Positions 15,316 through 22,602 of a stretch of DNA of 64,000 nucleotides are shown here, one piece after another. This DNA is from Candidatus Gastranaerophilales bacterium. Its GTDB lineage: Bacteria; Cyanobacteriota; Vampirovibrionia; Gastranaerophilales; Gastranaerophilaceae. Positions within the stretch are counted from its first letter, which is position 1, and every line of letters begins with the position of its first letter. The stretch covers positions 1 to 64,000 of the forward strand of contig CALVAP010000007.1 of assembly GCA_944325625.1 (NCBI GenBank). Reading direction: 5' to 3'. The notes below the pieces were generated by a model. The model searched no databases and was not told where the DNA came from. It saw nothing but the letters and a program-made list of their open reading frames with translations. The position numbers and the translations under genes were made by a program.

Positions 15316-18141
15316 TTACTTAAGCATATTTTTAAGATATTGACCTGTCTTGGAATTTGCACAAAGCGCAACTTCTTCGGGAGTACCGCACACAACAACC
15401 TGCCCACCGTTATCACCGCCTTCGGGGCCCAAATCAATTATATAATCTGAAGTTTTTATTATATCAAGATTGTGCTCGATAATCATAATCGTATTGCCAC
15501 TATCTGCAAGCTTTTGAAGAATTTTGATAAGTTTATCCAAATCATACCAATGCAAGCCCACAGAAGGCTCATCTAACAAGTATAAGGTTTTGCCTGTTGC
15601 TTTTTTATTGAGTTCGGCAGCAAGTTTTATTCTCTGCGCCTCTCCACCTGATAGTGTTGTTGCACTTTGACCAAGTTTTATATAATCCAAACCGACATCA
15701 TTCAACGTCTTTAACCGGCTATGAATTTTGGGAATATTTTCGAAAAACTCCATTGCCTCCGACACCGTCATGTCCAAAACATCATATATTGTTTTGTCTT
15801 TATACTTGACCTCAAGAGTTTCCCTGTTGTACCTTTTTCCCTTACATACGTCACATTTTACATAAACATCCGAAAGAAAATTCATTTCAATTTTAATTAC
15901 ACCATCACCCTTACAGGCTTCGCAGCGTCCGCCTTTTACATTAAAACTAAAACGACCTTGCTTATATCCCCTTAGCTTAGCTTCATTTGTTTTTGCAAAT
16001 AAATCTCTAATATGAGTGAAAACGTCTGTGTATGTAGCAGGGTTTGAACGAGGTGTTCTACCTATCGGAGATTGATCTATATCAATAATTTTGTCGATGT
16101 TCTCAAAACCAAGAATATCTTCAACACCCTGAGGTTTGGGTCTGTTACCTCTGAGCTTGTGTAATGCAAACTCGTAAATTAAATCTTGCATCAATGTTGA
16201 TTTTCCTGAACCTGAAACACCCGTAAGCGTAACTATTTTTCCCAACGGGATATCCAAATTAATGTTTTTAAGATTATTTTTGTACGCGTTAACAACCTTC
16301 AAAAATTTTCCATTCCCCTCCCGTCTAGCTTTGGGAACGGTTATTTTCTTCTTTCCACTTAAATATTGCCCTGTTATAGACTCTTTTACATTCTCTATAT
16401 CTTCCAAAGTCCCTTTTGCAACTACATTTCCACCATATCGTCCTGCTTTTGGACCGATATCAACAATATAATCAGCGTTACGAATGGTATCCTCATCATG
16501 TTCAACTACAATAAGCGTATTACCGAGATTACGAAGCTTTAGCAGCGTTTTAATTAACATATCATTATTATACTGATGAAGTCCGATGGAAGGCTCATCT
16601 AACACATACAACACCCCCGAAAGTCCGCTACCTATCTGCGTTGCCAATCTAATCCGCTGGGCCTCACCACCGGAGAGGGTTCCTGCCATTCTTGCGAGGT
16701 TGAGATAATTTAACCCAACATCTATCAAAAACTTCAAACGTTCTCTTATCTCTTCTAAAACTTGTTTTGCTATCTTCATCTCATAATCTGAAAGCTCTAA
16801 AAACAAGTTTGAAATAAATTCAAAAGCTTTTTCTATAGAAAGTGTACAAAATTCATAAATATTAAGTCCCCTAATCCTTACACTAAGCGCAAAGGGTTTT
16901 AATCTTGCGCCTTTGCATGCAGGACAAGGAGTAGTAATCATATATTTTTCAATTTCTTCTCTCCAATACTCACCACCTGCTTCATTGTAGCGTTTTTCCA
17001 TATAAGGAATAACTCCGGGATAAGCTGCAAATCGGTTGTGATATTGATGCGTTCCAAATTGTTTTACTCTAAGCTTTATCGCCTCCTTAGAACCATACAA
17101 AATTATATCCTGATGTTCTTTTGAAAGATTTTCAAATGGTATATCCATATCAATTTCATATGCATCAGCTACAGATTTTATCAAGTCAATATAAAAATCG
17201 GCTCCCGACTTAGCCCAAGGGTAAATTGCACCCTCATTCAATGTTTTTTTTCTATCAGGAACAATTAAATCAGGGTCAATTCTAAAATCCGCCCCCAATC
17301 CCGAACACCACTCACAAGCCCCGTAAGGACTGTTAAAACTAAATATCCTAGGCGCTAACTCCTCAAAACTTAAATTACACTTCGCACAGGCAAGCTTCTC
17401 ACTAAAAAGAATTTCTCTATCCCCGATTACATCAACCACAACCAATCCATTTGCCTTTTCCAAAGCAATCTGCACACTATCTGCCAGTCTTGATTTTGCT
17501 TGTTCCTTGACAACAATCCTATCAACAACAATATCAATGTCATGCTTTTTTGTTTTAGCAAGCTCTATCTCATCTTCATCAACACTGTAAATCTTGCTAT
17601 CAACCCTAAGCCTTATAAAGCCCTCCTTCTTTAATTCCTCAATTAAAGAAGAATACTCCCCCTTTTTTCCGCGGACAACAGGCGCAATAATCTGTATTTT
17701 AGTTCCTTCTTCCAGCTTTAGAACCTTATCAACTATCTCATCTAAAGACTGAGGCTTAATCGGTTCACCACATTCCGGACAATATGATGTGCCTATTCTT
17801 GCATATAAAAGTCTCAAATAATCATATATCTCGGTGACTGTTCCAACCGTAGAACGTGGATTATTTGAAGTCGATTTTTGATCAATGGATATAGCCGGAG
17901 ACAACCCCTCAATACTTTCAACATCCGGTTTATCCATCTGACCTAAAAACTGTCTTGCATATGTTGAAAGGCTTTCCACATATCTTCTTTGTCCTTCTGC
18001 GAAAATTGTATCAAAAGCCAGTGAGCTTTTCCCCGAGCCAGATACTCCGGTAAAAACTATCAACTCATTTTTTGGTAACTCTAAATCTATATTCTTAAGG
18101 TTATGCTGATTTGCTTTTCTTATTACTATGCTATCGTTCAT
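15316..18141 (-). CDS. uvrA: Excinuclease ABC subunit A
   Basis: DNA-damage recognition ATPase of nucleotide excision repair, works with UvrB. The 941 residues hold two ABC modules: P-loops GVSGSGKSS and GVSGSGKST, signatures LSGGEAQRIRLATQ and LSGGEAQRIKLAAE, and zinc-binding CxxC pairs (CPECGEP; CAKC with CEWC; CEAC with CDVC). I chose the ATG at 18141, preceded by GAGG at five bases; the frame is open to 18171, but the extra MLSLFLCEAI is not family-like. UvrB and UvrC are not in the window. Confidence 0.97.
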   Translation of the reverse strand: MNDSIVIRKANQHNLKNIDLELPKNELIVFTGVSGSGKSSLAFDTIFAEGQRRYVESLSTYARQFLGQMDKPDVESIEGLSPAISIDQKSTSNNPRSTVGTVTEIYDYLRLLYARIGTSYCPECGEPIKPQSLDEIVDKVLKLEEGTKIQIIAPVVRGKKGEYSSLIEELKKEGFIRLRVDSKIYSVDEDEIELAKTKKHDIDIVVDRIVVKEQAKSRLADSVQIALEKANGLVVVDVIGDREILFSEKLACAKCNLSFEELAPRIFSFNSPYGACEWCSGLGADFRIDPDLIVPDRKKTLNEGAIYPWAKSGADFYIDLIKSVADAYEIDMDIPFENLSKEHQDIILYGSKEAIKLRVKQFGTHQYHNRFAAYPGVIPYMEKRYNEAGGEYWREEIEKYMITTPCPACKGARLKPFALSVRIRGLNIYEFCTLSIEKAFEFISNLFLELSDYEMKIAKQVLEEIRERLKFLIDVGLNYLNLARMAGTLSGGEAQRIRLATQIGSGLSGVLYVLDEPSIGLHQYNNDMLIKTLLKLRNLGNTLIVVEHDEDTIRNADYIVDIGPKAGRYGGNVVAKGTLEDIENVKESITGQYLSGKKKITVPKARREGNGKFLKVVNAYKNNLKNINLDIPLGKIVTLTGVSGSGKSTLMQDLIYEFALHKLRGNRPKPQGVEDILGFENIDKIIDIDQSPIGRTPRSNPATYTDVFTHIRDLFAKTNEAKLRGYKQGRFSFNVKGGRCEACKGDGVIKIEMNFLSDVYVKCDVCKGKRYNRETLEVKYKDKTIYDVLDMTVSEAMEFFENIPKIHSRLKTLNDVGLDYIKLGQSATTLSGGEAQRIKLAAELNKKATGKTLYLLDEPSVGLHWYDLDKLIKILQKLADSGNTIMIIEHNLDIIKTSDYIIDLGPEGGDNGGQVVVCGTPEEVALCANSKTGQYLKNMLK

Positions 18142-18246
18142 AATTGCCTCACATAAAAATAATGATAACACAATTTTTTTATATCGACATTTAATTAAAT
18201 AACCTCAATCGATTACTTTTGAGAGCTATGGCAATTATTCATTATA

Positions 18247-18255
18247 TGTTATAAT
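18247..18255 (+). promoter_or_regulatory. Extended -10 promoter of trxA
   Basis: TGTTATAAT matches the extended -10 consensus (TGnTATAAT) exactly. It predicts a start about seven bases downstream and a short leader carrying the strong AAGGAGG site before ATG 18276. No good -35 is needed for this class. Confidence 0.65.
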
Positions 18256-18275
18256 CAATAAAAAAGGAGGACAAC

Positions 18276-18599
18276 ATGTCAAACGCAATTGAAATAAATG
18301 ATGCTTCATTCGAACAAGAAGTTCTAAACTCGAATAATGTAACTGTAGTTGATTTTTGGGCACCATGGTGCGGACCTTGCAGAAAATTGGGACCTGTCTT
18401 GGATGAAGTAGCTTCCGAAATGGCAGGCAAAATTAAAGTTGTTAAAATCAACACTGATGATAATCTTAAAACTGCTAAAGAATACTCCATAAGTGGTTTA
18501 CCAACTATTATGGTATTTAAAAATGGACAAGCCGTTGAAAGAATGGTCGGATTAATGCAGAAAAGTGCACTTGTTTCCAATATTGAAAAGCACCTTTAA
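18276..18599 (+). CDS. trxA: Thioredoxin
   Basis: Cytoplasmic dithiol-disulfide reductase of 107 residues, the usual size. The active site WCGPC has the redox cysteines at 32 and 35, with the buried Asp26-type residue in VDFWAPW and the cis-Pro loop SGLPTIMVF. AAGGAGG six bases upstream fixes the start. It has its own promoter and terminator and is divergent from uvrA. Confidence 0.97.
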   Translation: MSNAIEINDASFEQEVLNSNNVTVVDFWAPWCGPCRKLGPVLDEVASEMAGKIKVVKINTDDNLKTAKEYSISGLPTIMVFKNGQAVERMVGLMQKSALVSNIEKHL

Positions 18600-18623
18600 T
18601 AAGCTTAATCACATTCACGTTGT

Positions 18624-18652
18624 AAAAAAAGCTCCCGAATGGGAGTTTTTTT
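18624..18652 (+). terminator. Rho-independent terminator of trxA
   Basis: A short CTCCC/GGGAG stem (18632-18636 with 18641-18645, loop GAAT) flanked by a run of A and a run of seven T. It may also serve the convergent rmlA operon. Confidence 0.85.
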
Positions 18653-18683
18653 ATAATAAATCATAGTAGCGTTGTAATATCAA

Positions 18684-19580
18684 TTAAAAAATACTAACCA
18701 CTTCGTCTTCTTTTGAAGAAGCAACCTCTAAAACATAGTCATAATAGGCGTTTTTACCTCTATAAGGCTCAAGATTTTTTTTCAATTGCTCAGCACTTAC
18801 AAAACCTTGTTCAAAAGCAATTTCCTCTAAACAAGAAATCTTCTCTCCCTTAGTTGTTTGCATAGTTTGAACAAAATTGCTTGCTTGCAACAAAGAATCA
18901 TGAGTTCCGGTATCAAGCCAAGCAAAACCTCTACCTAAAACTTCCACATGCAACTTTTCTGTTTCCAGATAAATTTTATTCAAATCAGTTATTTCCAACT
19001 CACCACGAGCCGAAGGCTTTAGTAATTTTGCATAATCACTGACATTTTTGTCATAAAAATATAATCCGGTAACTGCATAATGAGACTTAGGATGAAGCGG
19101 TTTTTCCTCCAAAGAAATAGCCCTTCCATCTGCATCAAACTCAACAACACCAAATCTTTGAGGGTCATTAACGTGGTAACCAAAAATCGTTGCACCATCT
19201 TTTCTTTTAGCAACTTCCTGAAGCATAGAACAAAAATTGTGTCCATGAAAAATATTATCACCCAAAATCAATGCAACAGGCTCTTTGTTTATAAAATCCT
19301 CACCAAGAATAAAAGCATCGGCAATCCCCCTTTGAACCTCTTGAACTTTATATTCAAAACGAACACCGAACTGAGACCCATCACCAAGAAGCTTAACGAA
19401 ATTATCGTAATCATCCGGATTGGTTATAATCAAAATCTCTTTAATACCCGCAAGCATAAGTATAGAAATCGGGTAATAAATCATTGGTTTATCATAAATT
19501 GGAAGTAAAATCTTTGAAATGGGCAAAGACGCAGGATAAAGCCTTGTACCTGCCCCGCCTGCAAGAACTATTCCTTTCAT
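18684..19580 (-). CDS. rmlA: Glucose-1-phosphate thymidylyltransferase
   Basis: Makes dTDP-glucose from glucose-1-phosphate and dTTP, the first step to dTDP-rhamnose and other deoxysugars. The 298-residue protein is the long RmlA form: GGAGTRLYP nucleotide loop at about 8-16, then LLPIYDKPMIYYPIS, LGDNIFHG with the metal Asp, EEKPLHPKS and GRGFAWLDTGTHDSL. Final gene of a five-gene operon, overlapping acpS by four bases. RmlB, C and D are not in the window. It is also called rfbA. Confidence 0.95.
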   Translation of the reverse strand: MKGIVLAGGAGTRLYPASLPISKILLPIYDKPMIYYPISILMLAGIKEILIITNPDDYDNFVKLLGDGSQFGVRFEYKVQEVQRGIADAFILGEDFINKEPVALILGDNIFHGHNFCSMLQEVAKRKDGATIFGYHVNDPQRFGVVEFDADGRAISLEEKPLHPKSHYAVTGLYFYDKNVSDYAKLLKPSARGELEITDLNKIYLETEKLHVEVLGRGFAWLDTGTHDSLLQASNFVQTMQTTKGEKISCLEEIAFEQGFVSAEQLKKNLEPYRGKNAYYDYVLEVASSKEDEVVSIF

Positions 19581-19981
19581 AAGATTTCTCCCTTCTTGTT
19601 AATACTTTTATTATCCGTTGTTTCTTCGGACTTTTCAATTATAACATAAGCAACTGCTTTTGTTCTGTCGTGTGATAAACTTAATTTTGCTTTAAACTTA
19701 TTCTCAAATTCAGACAAAAATCTAATGCAAGGCACGTTATCTTTGTGGAATACTTCAATTTTATTATACTCAATTCCACTCAAACCAAACGAACTAAGTG
19801 CTTTAAAAACTGCCTCTTTAGCGCAATAACGCGCAGCAAAATGTTGAGCTGCGTTCTTTTTTGATTTACAATACTCAATCTCACCAATCGAAAAAACGCG
19901 ACTTAAAAACTTATCGTCTTTATCTTCAAACCGCTCAACGTCTTCTATATCAACACCTATTGCTATGTTTTCAATATTCAT
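19577..19981 (-). CDS. acpS: Holo-[acyl-carrier-protein] synthase
   Basis: Attaches 4'-phosphopantetheine from CoA to acyl carrier protein. The 134 residues include GVDIEDVERF at the N-terminus (metal-binding Asp) and FAARYCAKEAVFKAL near residue 50 with the catalytic Glu/Lys; LSLSHDRTKAVAYVI follows. The C-terminal 15 residues extend a little beyond the usual end. It sits between trmD (13-base gap) and rmlA (4-base overlap). Confidence 0.94.
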   Translation of the reverse strand: MNIENIAIGVDIEDVERFEDKDDKFLSRVFSIGEIEYCKSKKNAAQHFAARYCAKEAVFKALSSFGLSGIEYNKIEVFHKDNVPCIRFLSEFENKFKAKLSLSHDRTKAVAYVIIEKSEETTDNKSINKKGEIL

Positions 19982-19994
19982 AATAAATATATTA

Positions 19995-20693
19995 TCATAA
20001 CTTATTATTATTTTGCAGATAATCTCGCCACAAATCAGGACGCATTTTTTTTGTTTTTATAATTTGTTGTTCTTTTCGCCATTGTGCTATTTGGGCATGG
20101 TTACCGTTTAAAAGCACCTCAGGAACAGCAAGCCCGTCATACAAACGAGGTTTTGTATAATGAGGATACTCAAGCAAACCGTCTTCAAAACTATCATAAT
20201 CTGCCGACTCGGTTTTCCCCAAAACTCCTTCCACAAAACGAACAGTACTATCTAAAACACATAATGCAGGAAGCTCACCCCCTGTCAGAACAAAATCCCC
20301 AATCGATACTTCTCTGGCTCCACTAAGAACTCTTATTCTCTCGTCGAACCCCTCATAATGTCCACAAATCATAATAAGTTGGTCTTTCTTAGAAAACTCT
20401 TTTGCTAAATTCTGATTAAAACGCTCACCTTGCGGAGTAAGCATTATCACCTCGGAATTTTCTTCTCGCTCAACGCCTTTAAGCGCGTCCAAAAAAGGCT
20501 GGCACATCAAAACCATACCAGCTCCCCCGCCATAAGGCGTGTCATCAACCTTTTTGTGTTTTGAATGCGTATAATCTCTGGGATTAATTGCATTTACAGA
20601 TATTAAATCGTTTTGAATCGCTCGTGATATTATACTATGCCGACAAGCGTTTTCAATCATTTCGGGAAAAAGAGTCAATATATCAAAACGCAT
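19995..20693 (-). CDS. trmD: tRNA (guanine37-N1)-methyltransferase
   Basis: SAM-dependent SPOUT enzyme that methylates G37 next to the anticodon and prevents frameshifting. The 232 residues begin with the typical MRFDILTLFPEMI and contain DDTPYGGGAGMV, ICGHYEGFDERI and SIGDFVLTGGELPA, which make the knotted SAM site. Eight bases downstream of rimM, in the classical order rimM-trmD. Confidence 0.97.
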   Translation of the reverse strand: MRFDILTLFPEMIENACRHSIISRAIQNDLISVNAINPRDYTHSKHKKVDDTPYGGGAGMVLMCQPFLDALKGVEREENSEVIMLTPQGERFNQNLAKEFSKKDQLIMICGHYEGFDERIRVLSGAREVSIGDFVLTGGELPALCVLDSTVRFVEGVLGKTESADYDSFEDGLLEYPHYTKPRLYDGLAVPEVLLNGNHAQIAQWRKEQQIIKTKKMRPDLWRDYLQNNNKL

Positions 20694-20701
20694 CGATACA
20701 C

Positions 20702-21223
20702 CTACCCAAGTTTGGGTATTAACCCGTCTATATTATTAATAACTATCTTCTTATTCTCTATATCTACAAGAGGAACAAGCTCCTTTACAAAAGGAACCAA
20801 ATGTACTGAATCATCACGAATTCTGACTGAAAGCAAATCTGTAGCACCGTTTTCAGAAACCCCTGTAACAACACCCAACCTTAATCCTTCAGTATCAAAT
20901 ACCTCGAGCCCTTTTAGGTCCGATGTCAAATACTCATCTTCCTTTAACTCACCCGACACAACATCTTTGCCTGCGTATATAATAGCGCCCTTAAGCTCCA
21001 TTACCTCGTTTATGGAATTAATTTCCTTAAACTTGACAATCGCATAACCCTTATGAAATCTAACGCTCTCAATAGTAAGCTCAACACAGTCACTGGCTTT
21101 CTTAGCGTAAACAACCGCAAGGTGTTTGAGCTGTTCTTCTTTTCCCTTGGTATAACCCAGCTTGACCTCACCCTTTATCCCGTGAAAGTTCAATATTTTC
21201 GCAACAGAAATCAAATTAGCCAT
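20702..21223 (-). CDS. rimM: Ribosome maturation factor RimM
   Basis: Assists late 30S assembly around ribosomal protein S19. The 173 residues show the N-terminal barrel (ISVAKILNFHGIKGEVKL) and the C-terminal PRC-barrel (GLRLGVVTGVSENGATDLLSV, then LVPFVKELVPLVD). It lies nine bases after the zinc-ribbon gene and eight before trmD, so it is internal to an operon. The usual rpsP neighbour is absent here. Confidence 0.95.
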   Translation of the reverse strand: MANLISVAKILNFHGIKGEVKLGYTKGKEEQLKHLAVVYAKKASDCVELTIESVRFHKGYAIVKFKEINSINEVMELKGAIIYAGKDVVSGELKEDEYLTSDLKGLEVFDTEGLRLGVVTGVSENGATDLLSVRIRDDSVHLVPFVKELVPLVDIENKKIVINNIDGLIPKLG

Positions 21224-21232
21224 TAGCTACAC

Positions 21233-22306
21233 TTACTCTTGAGCATCCGCAGCTGCATCTTCAACAGCAACCGTTTTTTTCTTTCTGGTGGTTTTCTTAG
21301 GGGCTTCTTCCACCTGTGACAAAGCCTCATCTTCAACCTTCTGCTCTGACTTAACTTCCAATCCGCTAAGTCTTGCATCATCGGCAAGAACCTTATCATG
21401 CTCACTTAAGCCTTTTCTCGGACGAATAATCTGAGCAGGAGCATCTGCTCTATCTTCATTCCATCTGCCAAGTCCCATCTGTTTTCTGACAAGACCGATA
21501 CCAACGTGAACACGCCATTCATCCATTTTGAGCTGGCTCGCTATAATCTTGTGACATCCTATCGGAGGAAGTGGCAAAAGCGGCTCATAAAGATTTTTTA
21601 TTGCCAACAATTGATCTTGTGAAACAGCCAATTTGCGCTTAGGATAAGGCATTTTGGGTAAAAACATCTTTTGTCTGACAAGATTTATACCAAAGAAAAC
21701 CTTTTTTGGTTCAAGCCCAATCTCTTTTCCAATAATTTCATGCGCATCAGGGTTGGGCAAAGGAAGCATACGCTTATACAAAACTTCAATCTGAGCAACT
21801 TGTTCTTTTGTAACAAGAAGTTCCTTATGCGCTCTAGGAGCTGAAGGACGTCTGTTTTGCTGAGGTCTGCGAAAATTCCCCTGTTGAGTACGATTATAAC
21901 CACCCTGCGAGCGATTATTATTTGTCCTATTGTAATTACCATTTGGTCGAGAAGGTCTATTATAACCTCCTTGTCGGTTATTGTTATATCCGCCTTGGTT
22001 ATAACTATTCCTTTGATAATTCGAGCGGTTATTCTGATAATCCCCCTGCGGACGGTTATAGCTGCGTTGATTATTATAATTACTGCGTTGAGGGTAAGGT
22101 CTTTGTGCCTCGTCAGAATTTCCTTCATAACTGTAAGAAGACCTCATTTGCGGTCTTTCACCGCCTTCTTGGTTAGTTTCAGAACCTGTAACAGCAGAAT
22201 CCAACAGCGGTTTTTTATCAGGATACAGACAATTTGGACATATTATCCTCTTTGGGTTCTTTGTCTCAAACTCAGCTCCACACTTGGTACATTTATTTAT
22301 ATACAT
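21233..22306 (-). CDS. Zinc-ribbon protein with Asn/Arg/Tyr-rich disordered region and a duplicated globular domain
   Basis: A 357-residue protein I cannot assign to a named family. A zinc ribbon opens it (Cys6-x2-Cys9, Cys23-x2-Cys26). Residues about 50-160 are low complexity, rich in Asn, Arg, Tyr, Gly and Gln with repeated GGYN and RSNY units, like RNA-binding or prion-like regions. Two similar domains of about 53 residues follow (165-217 and 227-279), each with a LY...LPLP turn, a HxII helix and a closing GI.LVR..M. The tail is acidic, then basic (TTRKKKT). It is the first gene of the rimM-trmD-acpS-rmlA operon, which suggests RNA or ribosome work. A GAGGG lies 12 bases before the ATG. 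Confidence 0.82.
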   Translation of the reverse strand: MYINKCTKCGAEFETKNPKRIICPNCLYPDKKPLLDSAVTGSETNQEGGERPQMRSSYSYEGNSDEAQRPYPQRSNYNNQRSYNRPQGDYQNNRSNYQRNSYNQGGYNNNRQGGYNRPSRPNGNYNRTNNNRSQGGYNRTQQGNFRRPQQNRRPSAPRAHKELLVTKEQVAQIEVLYKRMLPLPNPDAHEIIGKEIGLEPKKVFFGINLVRQKMFLPKMPYPKRKLAVSQDQLLAIKNLYEPLLPLPPIGCHKIIASQLKMDEWRVHVGIGLVRKQMGLGRWNEDRADAPAQIIRPRKGLSEHDKVLADDARLSGLEVKSEQKVEDEALSQVEEAPKKTTRKKKTVAVEDAAADAQE

Positions 22307-22470
22307 TTTATCTTTTGACCCTCATAACTTTGCAAGGTGGTATCGTCAATATTTTTGTGCCTTAATGCAAAATAAACTAATCTCTTTCTCTTAACTAAAG
22401 TCCTTGCTAATACTTAAAATATCAAAACTGGCAATCAACCTCATGTGTATTTTATATTTAAAAAAAAAAT

Positions 22471-22502
22471 TTGACAAGCTTTTTCTTAATAAATCGTATA
22501 AT
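22471..22502 (+). promoter_or_regulatory. Putative promoter of the prepilin-adhesin gene
   Basis: TTGACA (22471-22476) and TATAAT (22497-22502) are both perfect hexamers, but the 20-base spacer is longer than optimal. The leader would be about 90 bases. The 296-base gap to the divergent zinc-ribbon gene holds nothing else I can support. Confidence 0.42.
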
Positions 22503-22602
22503 TAGCTTAGATATTTCAATTTTTTCTCGCAAAATCTTTCAATTTATCATAAAAAATGATAAAATTAGAAAATAATGTTTTTAGTATTTGACAGGTTTAA
22601 TT

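Noticed and set aside
18142-18171. Ten-residue longer UvrA start
   Set aside because: The ATG at 18141 has a good GAGG site, and the family-like sequence begins there.
21857-22318. Plus-strand frame across the Asn/Arg-rich gene
   Set aside because: Its long open length comes from the repetitive low-complexity coding on the other strand; the translation is only Ile/Thr/Val repeats.
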